A stretch of DNA of 64,000 bases from Drosophila pseudoobscura (taxonomy: Eukaryota; Arthropoda; Insecta; Diptera; Drosophilidae), in the NCBI RefSeq assembly GCF_009870125.1, contig NC_046679.1, positions 62,001-126,000 of the forward strand, written 5' to 3'. The notes beneath the pieces are model-generated. The model saw nothing but the letters and a program-made list of their open reading frames with translations, did not search any database and was not told the DNA's origin. Position 1 is the stretch's first letter, and every line of letters starts with the position of its first letter. Shown here one piece after another: positions 21,030-31,730 of this stretch. The position numbers and the translations under genes are program-made.

Positions 21030-23516
21030 ATGACGAAAGGAATGGCCAGACGAGGGTCGAACAGACGCCACAGCGACGGCGGCAGAGCGGCCCGCAGAGG
21101 CGCCCTAGCAGCAGCAGCAGCAGCCAACAACATCAACACAAACACCGCCAATAGCAGCAGCAGCAGCAGAGCCCTCGGCGCAGGCGCCAACACCAACATA
21201 AACGCCCCAGCCAATACAGAGCGCCGACGCCACAGCCACCCACCGTGTGAGTACCCAGCCACTGCCATGGCCGACATATCCACGGCCACAGCCACTCCCC
21301 CCTCGAGCCCCATAAAAACAGCAGCGCCAATACTGGCCATGCCCCTCCACTCCCGGCTGCATAGCGGCGAGCAATTCTGCTTCCGCCAGTGCCAGGAGGA
21401 GGTGGCACAAAGATGGGAGGCGGCAGCGTCGGCCGCCTCAGCAGCGCCAATACCAACAAAAATACCCACCGCAAATCCCGCAACTCCGCCAAATCCAAAA
21501 AACCCGCCAAACACAAAGGGAAAGGCCGATAGGACGCCGCTCTCGCTGCCGCTTTTCCCGCCTCTCACGCTCTCGAACATCCAAAACCGTTCGGGAGTAA
21601 CGGGAGAGGGAGAAGACGGAGGAGAGCCGGCAAGCCGAAGCGCAGGAGCAGAGCGCCAAATCGGCCAACGGGCAGACACATACACATACACGAACGGATC
21701 GAACCCGTTGCGAATCGAACTTGGTTCGAGCTCGAGCAACGGGTCGATCCGAGCCATAGCCCAGCCAGCACATATACAACGACAAACAGCAACAAATACA
21801 CAACCACAAACAGAGCCACAATCACAGCCAATCCCAGCAACACCGAAACGACGCCGCGCCCTCATCGACAGTGGGAGTGACGATGAGGATGTGGCTGAGA
21901 CAAAGCAGGCCAGAGGACGGGGCCGCCATCACCACCATCACCAGCAGCGGCTGCCAATCAAAAGGCCTATTAAGAAGAGGCAAACGATGGAGGAGCTGGA
22001 GGCCATTGTCCAGGAGCAGCTGAGGCAGCACGAGCTGCGGCAGCAACAACAGAGGCAGCAGAAACGGAAAACGAATACAGCCAACACCAACACAGTTGCC
22101 GATCCTGCTGCCCTGCCGCAATCTGCCCAACCAACACATGCCCCTGCCCCAGCCTCTGCCTCTGCCACTACTAATACTAATACTGACAATATCAATACAA
22201 ATAATGACGCCAACGCAATTACAAATACAAACACCAACACCGTCACCGCCACTAACACCAACACCATCGCCACAACCAACACAACTACTGCCACTCCCAA
22301 TACACACACCCTTGCCATTGCCAATGACGTCTGGCACGGCGAGTTCGGGCATCAGCCTGTGGAAGACAGAGGGCTGAGGATCCTCATCCGAGGTCTTCCT
22401 CATTCCACGCCCTCTGTCTGGTTCCGGGACTGCATGCAGGCCGAGGGGTACACGGTTCGGTTTGTAAGGGCAATCACCGATCGGTTCGATCGCAGCCGCC
22501 AATTCAACCTCTTTGAGGCTGAGATTGCCCCCAAACCGGACCGTGGCCAATACGAGGTGTTGAGGCTGCGACGCCTGGGTGGGAGGCCCGTCACGGTTGA
22601 GAGACTTGGAGTCTCCCGTGACCCTGCCCAGTGCCATCGATGTCAGGTGTTTGGCCACACCCGCGCATATTGTAGACGAGCTACTGTCTGCATGAAATGC
22701 GCGGGTGGGCACCTGACGGCGGAGTGCAGCAAGCCAAGGGCTGCAAATCCCAAATGCGCCAACTGCCAGGGCCAGCACATCAGCTCATACAAGGGATGCC
22801 CATCCTTTAAGGCAGCCAGGCAGCGGCTCCTGGCCCACAGGGTCGCCAGGGAGGAGGAGCGTCGGAGACAGCAGCCACAGCCAAGCCAACAGCAACACCA
22901 GCCAATACAACGTCGCCAGCAGCAGCCACATCTACAGCCATTCCCAAATCGGCAGCAGCAACGCCAACACCAACCGGATCGGCAGCATCGGCAGCAGCAT
23001 CGGTATGGCGACCAACATCCCCAGCCATCGACCAGGGGGCGCCAATACCAAAGGGTCCAGCCGATGCAGCCGATCCCAGATCGTGCTCCGACGCCACGCC
23101 AACACCAGCAGCAGCAGCGGCCAGCAGCTCAGTGCGATGGGAGCTGTGCCCATAATCTGAAAAGATATGCGGGAAAAATTAGAGAGCTGGAGGAAAAGCT
23201 GGCAGCAATTACAACACAATTGACAAACCTGCTGCAGGCAAGGGACGAGAGCACGGGAGGAGTGCCGCCACAACGGACAACAACAGCAGCAGCAGCATCC
23301 ACACAGCCATCACCAAGACCAGCAGCAAATACGCACCATGACGCCGCAGCCATATCGGACTCTGAATCCGATATGGACTGCGCAGCAATTAACGACGAGG
23401 ATGACGACGAATGGACCGACCACGATCCATTTGACGCGCTGGATGGCCTGGGCGAAATATGGAGGGCACAAATCGCCAGCGCACGCGAAAGCATGCGTTC
23501 GGGCGGTGCCTACTGA
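21030..23516 (+). CDS. gag: GO5 Gag (HeT-A-like, 828 aa, longest copy)
   Basis: It carries both indels: the 40-aa insertion seen in GO4 and GO6 and the 17-aa tail insertion seen in GO3. The core is a hybrid: PVEDRGLRIL and STPSVWFRDC as in GO1, but then VRFVRAITDRF as in GO3/GO4. The third knuckle is CQGQH (GO4-type). All knuckles, the coiled coil (NLKRYAGKIRELEEKL) and the acidic tail are present with no frame break. The likely cause is recombination or gene conversion between array copies (inference from the mosaic pattern). Confidence 0.92.
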   Translation: MTKGMARRGSNRRHSDGGRAARRGALAAAAAANNINTNTANSSSSSRALGAGANTNINAPANTERRRHSHPPCEYPATAMADISTATATPPSSPIKTAAPILAMPLHSRLHSGEQFCFRQCQEEVAQRWEAAASAASAAPIPTKIPTANPATPPNPKNPPNTKGKADRTPLSLPLFPPLTLSNIQNRSGVTGEGEDGGEPASRSAGAERQIGQRADTYTYTNGSNPLRIELGSSSSNGSIRAIAQPAHIQRQTATNTQPQTEPQSQPIPATPKRRRALIDSGSDDEDVAETKQARGRGRHHHHHQQRLPIKRPIKKRQTMEELEAIVQEQLRQHELRQQQQRQQKRKTNTANTNTVADPAALPQSAQPTHAPAPASASATTNTNTDNINTNNDANAITNTNTNTVTATNTNTIATTNTTTATPNTHTLAIANDVWHGEFGHQPVEDRGLRILIRGLPHSTPSVWFRDCMQAEGYTVRFVRAITDRFDRSRQFNLFEAEIAPKPDRGQYEVLRLRRLGGRPVTVERLGVSRDPAQCHRCQVFGHTRAYCRRATVCMKCAGGHLTAECSKPRAANPKCANCQGQHISSYKGCPSFKAARQRLLAHRVAREEERRRQQPQPSQQQHQPIQRRQQQPHLQPFPNRQQQRQHQPDRQHRQQHRYGDQHPQPSTRGRQYQRVQPMQPIPDRAPTPRQHQQQQRPAAQCDGSCAHNLKRYAGKIRELEEKLAAITTQLTNLLQARDESTGGVPPQRTTTAAAASTQPSPRPAANTHHDAAAISDSESDMDCAAINDEDDDEWTDHDPFDALDGLGEIWRAQIASARESMRSGGAY

Positions 23517-24855
23517 TGTGCCCAATCGTCGTTCCCGAGACAGCCACTGCAATGAGGAGAAAGACGTCAATACAGACAACAACGAAAAACGGCCAAAACA
23601 GACGAAATCCACACGTACCTGCCAATCAACAGACAGAGCTGACCATCAAGAAGCTGCCTCGCCACCAATACTGACAATTCCTGCCAAATGGGCGGAAAAG
23701 GAGGCCCCTTTTTGATGGCGCTGCCACCACACCATGGCCGCGACGTCAGCAGCCATTCCAACGACGATGCAGATGCTGACGCCTGTTGCCGCTCCATTGG
23801 GTCACACCCGTCTCTCACGCCAATTATGTGAGGGCGGGATGGCCTGGTGTGGGGCCGCCGGACGCCAGCAAATCCTGCAAAAGAAGGATGACCATGAAGG
23901 AGGCTGCCAATAAAAGCACAAATACTCACCTGCAAACGTCTTCACGCCAACACCAACCAGACAAGGGTCGCCAGCAACAACATCCAAATGACAACAAGTA
24001 CCTGCAAATAAACTCATATTAAAAACCAAAGCCAAAGCAAACACCTCATCTGGATGGCCGGACCAGCAGCCATTCAAAACGCAAATACAAACTGATGACG
24101 AACGTGGCCGAGGAGGCCAGGCCAATCCAACTGGCAGCGCATCCTGGTGGCCGGACCAGCAGCCACTCGGATGCGGCCAATCAACAAAATCGACAACGCA
24201 TCCTGGTGGCCGGACCAGCAGCCACTTTGATGCGGCCAATAACACAAATCGATGGCATCACATTTCAATGCCAATGCCAATGCCAACGACAATGCAGTTG
24301 GGTGGCCGGACCAGTGCCACTCGAGTGCAGCAGCCAACACCTACCAGCGACAGATGCAACGTGGGCGGCCGGAACAGAGCCGCTCGCCAACAACACCATC
24401 AGAGCCCACGATGCACGCCAATCCCAAGTCCAGCCATCGCCACTACAGATCCAGATGGTGCCACTAATTCTGCACAGGGGGACAACGGAGCCGGCCGGTA
24501 TGCGGCGCAATGTTCTGCATTGCGTTTGCCATGCTGGCCGGTGCTTTGTTGTAGTTGTCCTCTTGCTAAAAATAAATGATATTTAAGTATGTTTATTGTT
24601 GTGTAAATGTATTGTAATTATTGTTTGTTTTACCTTGTACATATCTCTGTAGTTTTGTAGTCCTTATTTGTAGTAATTGTAGATAGATTGTCCTTAGCTG
24701 TAATGTAATTTAATTAATTTTAGTTATTTATTCTAGCATATTTACCTTTCCTCTTCTTCTCCTTCTTTCCCAACTATCACCCATTCCCAAATACCTGACA
24801 AGTGGCAACGCCATTAATGACCAAAATATACCACGCCAATTAGGAAAATACCGCG

Positions 24856-24919
24856 CCGATAACACACAAAAAGCCATTTCAAATTCAAATGCATTTATCA
24901 ATGCCAAGTGTGTTATCGG
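24856..24919 (+). other. 12-bp inverted repeat in GO5 3' UTR
   Basis: Arms 24856-24867 and 24908-24919. Confidence 0.78.
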
Positions 24920-25119
24920 CCGCCAACTTCGGCAATTTACGCCCAGCAAATTACACATTCACCCCCACCCACCCAATTCAAATGCCACTAAAGACAAAAT
25001 GAGGCTGAGCAGGATCAAAATTAACACTGCCAGCCATCGCCATTCTGCCACACGCCCCAACAAAGCCACTTCAACCCCCACAAGATGCTATGCGGTCGTC
25101 TCTTCGGAGCTACACGCGC

Positions 25120-25147
25120 CCGGATCGTAAGATCCGGAAGTATAAAG
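25120..25147 (+). promoter_or_regulatory. Hairpin (GTAA loop) plus TATA-like box in GO5 3' UTR
   Basis: Hairpin at 25120-25137, followed by TATAAAG. Confidence 0.45.
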
Positions 25148-25492
25148 TATCCGGGCGGTTATACGGGAGCAGGCATTTTCCCCTTCCCATCCCATCCCCT
25201 TGACAACAGAGCAGCCACTACAAGAAAGCACAGAAAAACATAAGACATGAGCCATTTGCCAACAACAACACACACAGCCACTAAAACAAACAGCCATTGC
25301 AAATTTCCATTGCCTACTTGTCGGTGCTGCTGCCCTCGGACCATTTTCATCTCACTCAATATTGGGGTGTGTGAAAGTGGAACCGGGGGTGAGAGCACCG
25401 GTAAATGACGATCGGCGATCGGGTCTCTCGAGTGTGGAGAGCATGGGAGTTGGCGGACACATGAGTGTTCCTCCATGAACCTCGTCCAGGCC

Positions 25493-25622
25493 ACTCTCAT
25501 CTCATCCGCCCGCTCGAGAGGTCGCGATCGTCGGACGTAAATAAATTGAATTAATCGCCGTCGCCAATAAAATTGAGACTCTCATCTCATCCGCCCGCTC
25601 GAGAGGTCGCGATCGTCGGACG
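25493..25622 (+). repeat. 85-bp tandem repeat in GO5 3' UTR (1.5 copies)
   Basis: Cores at 25493 and 25578. Confidence 0.88.
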
Positions 25623-25841
25623 TGCCATCACCGTTTTTTCGTGTCGTTTTTGCCGTGTCGCCATTTCCGTTGTGTTTTTCTGTGTTGCGCCCTGTTTTCT
25701 TTTTTGTGGTGTCTGTCGTGTGCCGTGCCGTGCTGTGCCGTGCCCCCTCGCTGACATGACAAAAAGTCCCTTCCTCCCCACCACCGCTACTACTACTACC
25801 GACAAGCTTTCTGCTCCCCAATAAAACTATCAATAATTTAG

Positions 25842-25899
25842 ATACACAAACTAAATAGAAATATACACAAACTAAATAGAAAATACACAAACCAAATAG
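25842..25899 (+). repeat. Junction minisatellite GO5/GO6, 3 copies (shortest internal junction)
   Basis: Two invariant units plus one aaacca unit, then the GO6 leader. Confidence 0.85.
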
Positions 25900-25934
25900 A
25901 GACAAACTGTGTAAAGAGAAGAAAGTGCCAATAA

Positions 25935-26021
25935 ATGACCAAAAAAACAAAGAACCAATTAAGTGCAATTAATTTAACAAACGGTAAAGGGACCAAACAC
26001 CAGCAACAACAACAACAATGA
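25935..26021 (+). CDS. Upstream ORF in GO6 leader, stop overlapping gag ATG
   Basis: ATG at 25935 opens a 28-codon reading frame whose TGA (26019-26021) overlaps the gag ATG (26018) as ATGA. In GO3-GO5 the same ATG gives only 8 codons because they have one A fewer in the run. GO1 and GO2 have no ATG there. It may tune gag translation or be chance; no protein function is claimed. Confidence 0.3.
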   Translation: MTKKTKNQLSAINLTNGKGTKHQQQQQQ

Positions 26022-28453
26022 CGAGAGGAATGGCCAGACGAGGGTCAAACAGACGCCACAGCGACGGCGGCAGAGCGGCCCGCAGAGGCGCCCTAGCAGC
26101 AGCAGCAGCAGCCAACAACATCAACACAAACACCGCCAATAGCAGCAGCAGCAGCAGAGCCCTCGGCGCAGGCGCCAACACCAACACCAACGCCCCAGCC
26201 AATACAGAGCGCCGACGCCACAGCCACCCACCGTGTGAGTACCCAGCCACTGCCATGGCCGATATATCCACGGCCACAGCCACTCCCCCCTCGAGCCCCG
26301 TAAAAACAGCAGCGCCAATACTGGCCATGCCCCTCCACTCCCGGCTGCATAGCGGCGAGCAATTCTGCTTCCGCCAGTGCCAGGAGGAGGTGGCACAAAG
26401 ATGGGAGGCGGCAGCGTCGGCCGCCTCAGCAGCGCCAATACCAACAAAAATACAAACCGCAAATCCCGCAACTCCGCCAAATCCAAAAAACCCGCCAAAC
26501 ACAAAGGGAAAGGCCGATAGGACGCCGCTCTCGCTGCCGCTTTTCCCGCCTCTCACGCTCTCGAACATCCAAAACCGTTCGGGAGTAACGGGAGAGGGAG
26601 AAGACGGAGGAGAGCCGGCAAACCGACGCGCAGGAGCAGAGCGCCAAATCGGCCAACGGGCAGCTACACATACACACACGAACGGATCGAACCTGTTGCG
26701 AGTCGAACTTGGCTCGAGCTCGAGCGGCGGGTCGATCCGAGCCATAGCCCAGCCAGCACATATACAACGACAAACAGCAACAAATACACAACCACAAACA
26801 GAGCCACAATCACAGCCAATCCCAGCAACACCGAAACGACGCCGCGCCCTCATCGACAGTGGGAGTGACGATGAGGATGTGGCTGAGACGAAGCAGGCCA
26901 GAAGACGGGGCCGCCATCACCACCATCACCAGCAGCGACCGCCAATCAAAAGGCCTATTAAGAAGAGGCAAACGATGGAGGAGCTGGAGGCCATTGTCCA
27001 AGAGCAGCTGAGGCAGCACGAGCTGCGGCAGCAACAACAGAGGCAGCAGAAACGGAAAACGAATACAGCCAACACCAACACAGTTGCCGATCCTGCTGCC
27101 CTGCCGCAATCTGCCCAACCAACACATGCCCCTGCCCCAGCCTCTGCCTCTGCCACTACTAATACTAATACTGGCAATATCAATACAAATAATGACGCCA
27201 ACGCAATTACAAATACAAACACCAACACCGTCACCGCCACTAACACCAGCACCAACGCCATAACAAACACAACTACTGCCACTCCCAATACAAACACCCT
27301 TGCCATTGCCAATGACGTCCGGCACGGCGAGTTCGGGCATCAGCCTGTGGAAGACAGAGGGCTGAGGATCCTCATCCGAGGTCTTCCTCATTCCACGCCC
27401 TCTGTCTGGTTCCGGGACTGCATGCAGGCCGAGGGGTACACGGTTCGGTTTGTAAGGGCAATCACCGATCGGTTCGATCGCAGCCGTCAATTCAACCTCT
27501 TTGAGGCTGAGATTGCCCCCAAACCGGACCGTGGCCAATTCGATGTGTTGAAGCTGCGACGCCTGGGTGGGAGGCCCGTCACGGTTGAGAGACTTGGAGT
27601 CTCCCGTGACCCTGCCCAGTGCCATCGATGTCAGGTGTTTGGCCACACCCGCGCATATTGTAGACGAGCTGCTGTCTGCATGAAATGCGCGGGTGGGCAC
27701 CTGACGGCGGAGTGCAGCAAGCCAAGGGCTGCAAATCCCAAATGCGCCAACTGCCAGGGCCAGCACATCAGCTCATACAAGGGATGCCCATCCTTTAAGG
27801 CAGCCAGGCAGCGGCTCCTGGCCCACAGGGTCGCCAGAGAGGAGGAGCGTCGGAGACAGCAGCCACAGCCAAGCCAACAGCAACACCAGCCAATACAACG
27901 TCGCCAGCAGCAGCCACATCTACAGCCATTCCCAAATCGGCAGCAGCAACGCCAACACCAACCGGATCGGCAGCATCGGCAGCAGCATCGGTATGGCGAC
28001 CAACATCCCCAGCCATCGACCAGGGGGCGCCAATACCAAAGGGTCCAGCCGATGCAGCCGATCCCAGATCGTGCTCCGACGCCACGCCAACACCAGCAAC
28101 AGCAGCGGCCAGCAGCTCAGTGCGATGGGAGCTGTGCCCATAATCTGAAAAGATATGCGGGAAAAATTAGAGAGCTGGAGGAAAAGCTGGCAGCAATTAC
28201 AACACAATTGACAAACCTGCTGAAGGCAAGGGACGAGAGCACGGGAGGAGTGCCGCCACTTCGGACAACAGCAGCAGCAGCAGCATCCACACAGCCATCA
28301 CCAAGACCAGCAGCAAATACGCAAAATGACGCCGCAGCCATATCGGACTCTGAATCCGATATGGACTGCGCAGCAATTGACGATGATGACGACGACGAAT
28401 GGACCGACCACGATCCATTCGACGCGCTGGATGGCCTGGGCGGTGCCTACTGA
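26018..28453 (+). CDS. gag: GO6 Gag (HeT-A-like, 811 aa)
   Basis: Complete Gag with the 40-aa insertion but not the 17-aa tail insertion. The core is hybrid as in GO5 (PVEDRGLRIL with VRFVRAITDRF), followed by the GO4-type GQFDVLKL and CQGQH knuckle. The start reads MTRGMARR instead of MTKGMARR. Zinc knuckles, Gln-rich linker and coiled coil are intact, with NLLKARDE where other copies have NLLQARDE. It is followed directly by a 3' UTR, with no pol. Confidence 0.92.
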   Translation: MTRGMARRGSNRRHSDGGRAARRGALAAAAAANNINTNTANSSSSSRALGAGANTNTNAPANTERRRHSHPPCEYPATAMADISTATATPPSSPVKTAAPILAMPLHSRLHSGEQFCFRQCQEEVAQRWEAAASAASAAPIPTKIQTANPATPPNPKNPPNTKGKADRTPLSLPLFPPLTLSNIQNRSGVTGEGEDGGEPANRRAGAERQIGQRAATHTHTNGSNLLRVELGSSSSGGSIRAIAQPAHIQRQTATNTQPQTEPQSQPIPATPKRRRALIDSGSDDEDVAETKQARRRGRHHHHHQQRPPIKRPIKKRQTMEELEAIVQEQLRQHELRQQQQRQQKRKTNTANTNTVADPAALPQSAQPTHAPAPASASATTNTNTGNINTNNDANAITNTNTNTVTATNTSTNAITNTTTATPNTNTLAIANDVRHGEFGHQPVEDRGLRILIRGLPHSTPSVWFRDCMQAEGYTVRFVRAITDRFDRSRQFNLFEAEIAPKPDRGQFDVLKLRRLGGRPVTVERLGVSRDPAQCHRCQVFGHTRAYCRRAAVCMKCAGGHLTAECSKPRAANPKCANCQGQHISSYKGCPSFKAARQRLLAHRVAREEERRRQQPQPSQQQHQPIQRRQQQPHLQPFPNRQQQRQHQPDRQHRQQHRYGDQHPQPSTRGRQYQRVQPMQPIPDRAPTPRQHQQQQRPAAQCDGSCAHNLKRYAGKIRELEEKLAAITTQLTNLLKARDESTGGVPPLRTTAAAAASTQPSPRPAANTQNDAAAISDSESDMDCAAIDDDDDDEWTDHDPFDALDGLGGAY

Positions 28454-29655
28454 TGTGCCCAATCGTCGACCCACAGGCAGCCACTGCAACGAAGAAAAAG
28501 ACGTCAATACGGACAACAATGAAAAACGGCCAAAACAGACGAAATCCACACGTACCTGCCAATCACCAGACAGAGCTGATCACCAAGAAGCTGCCTCGCC
28601 AACAACATTGACAATTTCCTGCCAATTGGGCGGAAAAAGAGGCCCCCTCTGATGACGCTGCCACCACCCCATGGCCGTGACGTCACGCCACTCTCAACCA
28701 ACAGCAGCCATTCCAACGACGATGCAGATGCTGGCGCCTGTTGCCGCTCCGCTGGGTCGCACCCGTCTCTCACGCCAATTATGTGAGGGCGGGATGGCCT
28801 GGTGTTGGGCCGCCGGACGCCAGCAAATCCTGCAAAAGAAGAAAGAGAAACAGGAGGGAGAAGCAGACTGCCAAAACACAAAATACTCACCTACTGTTTT
28901 CCGCCAACACCAACCAGACAAAGGTCGCCAGCAACAACATCCCAACGCCGAAAGTACCTGCAAATAAAGAAAAATTAAAACACAATTAAAATCGACAACG
29001 CATCCTGGTGGCCGGACCAGCAGCCACTTGGATGCGGCCAATAACACGACTTGTTGGCATCACATTTCGATGCCAACGCCAACACACTGGACAATGCATC
29101 TCGGGTGGCCGGACCAGTGCCACTCGAGTGCAGCAGCCAACACCTACCAGCGACAGATGCAACGTGGGCGGCCGGAACAGAGCCGCTCGCCAACAACACC
29201 ATCAGAGCCCACGATGCACGCCATTCCCAAGTCCAGCCATCGCCACTAAAGATCCAGATGGTGACACTAATCCTGCACAGGGGGACAACGGAGCCGGCCG
29301 GTATGCGGCGCAATGTTCTGCATTGCGTTTGCCATGCTGGCCGGTGCTTTGTTGTAGTTGTCCTCCTGCTAAAAATAAATGATATTTAAGTATGTTTATT
29401 GTTGTGTAAATGTATTGTAATTATTGTTTGTTTTACCTTGTATATATCTCTGTAGTTTTGTAGTCCTTATTTGTAGTAATTGTAGATAGATTGTCCTTAG
29501 CTGTAATGTAATTTAATTAATTTTAGTTATTTATTCTAGCATATTTACCTTTCTTCTTCTTCTTCTTTCCCAACTATCACCCATTCCCAAATACCTGACA
29601 AGTGGCAACGCCATTAATGACCAAAATATACCACGCCAATTAGGAAAATACCGCG

Positions 29656-29719
29656 CCGATAACACACAAAAAGCCATTTCAAATTCAAATGCATTTATCA
29701 ATGCTAAGTGTGTTATCGG
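29656..29719 (+). other. 12-bp inverted repeat in GO6 3' UTR
   Basis: Arms 29656-29667 and 29708-29719. One loop base differs from GO1; the arms do not. Confidence 0.78.
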
Positions 29720-29921
29720 CCGCCAACTTCGGCAATTTACGCCCAGCCAATTCCACACCCACCCCACCCCACCCAATTCAAATGCCACTAAAAACCAAAA
29801 ATGAGGCTGAGCAGGATCAAAATTAACACTGCCAGCCATCGCCACTCTGCCACACGCCCCAACAAAGCCACTTCAACCCCCACAAGATGCTATGCGGTCG
29901 TCTCTTCGGAGCTACACGCGC

Positions 29922-29949
29922 CCGGATCTTACGATCCGGAAGTATAAAG
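29922..29949 (+). promoter_or_regulatory. Hairpin (inverted TTAC loop) plus TATA-like box in GO6 3' UTR
   Basis: Hairpin at 29922-29939 with TTAC loop as in GO4, then TATAAAG. Confidence 0.45.
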
Positions 29950-30292
29950 TATCCGGGCGGTTATACGGGAGCAGGCATTTTCCCCTTCCCATCCCATCCC
30001 CTTGACAACAGAGCAGCCACTACAAGAAAGCACAGAGAAACATAAGACATGAGCCATCTGCCAACAACAACACACACAGCCACTAAATCAAACAGCCATT
30101 AAATTTTCATTGCCTACTTGTCGGTGCTGCTGCCCTCGGACCATTTTCATCTCACTCAATATTGGGGTGTGTGAAAGTGGAACCGGGGGTGAGAGCACCG
30201 GTAAAAGACGATCGGCGATCGGGTCTCTCGAGTGTGGAGAGCATGGGAGTTGGCGGACACATGAGTGTTCCACCATGAACCTCGTCCAGGCC

Positions 30293-30422
30293 ACTCTCAT
30301 CTCATCCGCCCGCTTGAGAGGTCGCGATCGTCGGACGCAAATAAATTGAATTAATCGCCGACGCCAATAAAATTGAGACTCTCATCTCATCCGCCCGCTC
30401 GAGAGGTTGTGATCGTCGGACG
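30293..30422 (+). repeat. 85-bp tandem repeat in GO6 3' UTR (1.5 copies)
   Basis: Cores at 30293 and 30378. Confidence 0.85.
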
Positions 30423-30648
30423 TGCCATTAACTTTTTTCGTGTCGTTTTTGCCGTGTCGCCATTTCCGTTGTGTTTTTCTGTGTTGCGCCCTGTTTTTCT
30501 TTTTGTGCTGTCTGTCGTGTGCCGTGCCGTGCTGTGCCGTGCCCCCCCCCCCGCTGACATGACAAAAAGTCCCTTCCCCCCCACCACCACCGCTACTACT
30601 ACTACCGACAAGCTTTCTGCTCCCCAATAAAAATTAACAATAATTTAG

Positions 30649-30700
30649 ATACACAAACTAAATAGAAATATACACAAACTAAATAGAAAATACACAAAAA
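30649..30700 (+). repeat. GO family 3' terminus, 2.5 minisatellite units then A5
   Basis: The GO 3' end meets unrelated GP pol sequence here. The two full units seen here head every other GO junction, so they belong to the element 3' end; additional units elsewhere belong to the downstream 5' side. Confidence 0.8.
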
Positions 30701-31730
30701 CGCGTCCAAAACTGTGCATATAGTGCATACGTTGCGCTCGATCCAGCAGCCAGTAGATGATTTGCAGCCGCACATCGCCGACCAGCGAATCAGTAGCGTC
30801 GCCGTGCATTCCTATCTGGGGGTCAAGCTGGACGCCAAGCTGCAGTTCCACACACACATCACCAACGTCGTCACCAAGGTCAGGGCAAGGGTCCAAAAAC
30901 TGCGCTGGCTCCTGAACACCAACAGCAAATTGAACCTCAACACAAAGGTAATGTTGTACAAGCAGATGATCGCACCGATCTGGCAGTACACATTGGCCGT
31001 ATGGGGTCCATTAGCTACCAGCGCAGAATTTGGACGAATACAAGTCGAGCAGAACAAGACCCTACGGCTGATTTGCAATGCGCCATGGTACGTGAGGAAC
31101 GACACCATCCACAGGGACCTGGAAGTGGACACGGTAGAGGCAGTCTACGAGAGGGCATGCAAAAGGTACTCGGAACAAATGAGAACACACCACAATATTG
31201 AGGCAGCCAAAGTGGTCAGTGACCCCTATGTACCGCATAGAGTGGCAAGACCCCGGTATTCTGAGTATCTCAGCAGACACCTCCCCAAGGAACTCGCGAA
31301 GCACGAGTGGAATCGTATCGAGATGATCCCTAATCAGCGCCCATACACAGAAGAAGACCAAATCAGCCACGATCGAAACCTAGACGAAATGCGGAGGATG
31401 CTGATCAGGATGGATCGCCCAGTGTCGCCGCCGACAGAGTTCAACTACTACACAGAGGTCATACTGCCAAGACGGAGGCTACTGGAGCCTGCCCCCATAG
31501 CCACGATCGATCTGACGGTCAGCAGCAGAAGGCAGCGACTAGAACGATTGGAACTGGCATTGAATGCAGCAATGAACGAGATAGCTGACACACACTCGCG
31601 GCACAGCGATAACGGCCAGGTCAATGGTAGCACACTCTCACACACGAACACAAATGCCCAGGAACATCAACCACCGCCAGCAGCAGGAATAAATACAGAA
31701 AATAGCAGCCAAAATGATCAGCAGCAATGA
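30701..31730 (+). pseudogene. GP1 ORF2 C-terminal fragment (about 340 aa)
   Basis: The open frame is continuous to the stop but lacks the endonuclease and the RT palm motifs A-C; it begins just after motif D. It keeps YLGVKLDAKLQF (motif E region), the thumb-like MLYKQMIAPIWQY and the C-terminal IHRDLEVDTVEAVYER region typical of jockey-clade pol. No AUG is expected at the truncation point; the first codons are GTG CAT. A remnant of the polymerase gene, not a functional one. The lack of frame breaks suggests recent insertion. Confidence 0.88.

Larger units (their letters stand above)
20746..25893 (+). mobile_element. GO5: complete, mosaic gag-only element
   Basis: The gag (21030-23516) mixes GO1-type and GO3/GO4-type segments. 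The 3' UTR (23517 onward) is practically the same as those of GO1 and GO2, including inverted repeat 24856-24919, GTAA hairpin 25120-25137 and the A/T-rich 24560-24750. The switch lies near the gag stop. Confidence 0.85.
25894..30700 (+). mobile_element. GO6: most proximal gag-only element
   Basis: Gag is 26018-28453. The 3' UTR is a mosaic: GO3/GO4-like up to about 28965, then GO1-like. It lacks the first CCGGACCAG repeat. It includes inverted repeat 29656-29719, TTAC hairpin 29922-29939 and repeat 30293-30422. Its end (30649-30700, 2.5 minisatellite units plus A5) abuts a truncated GP element, which fixes the 3' end of the whole GO family. Confidence 0.87.

Noticed and set aside
20647..21030. 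Minus-strand peptides with repeated YLVCVYF, like membrane segments
   Set aside because: They are the antisense translation of the junction minisatellite. Copy number and frame vary.
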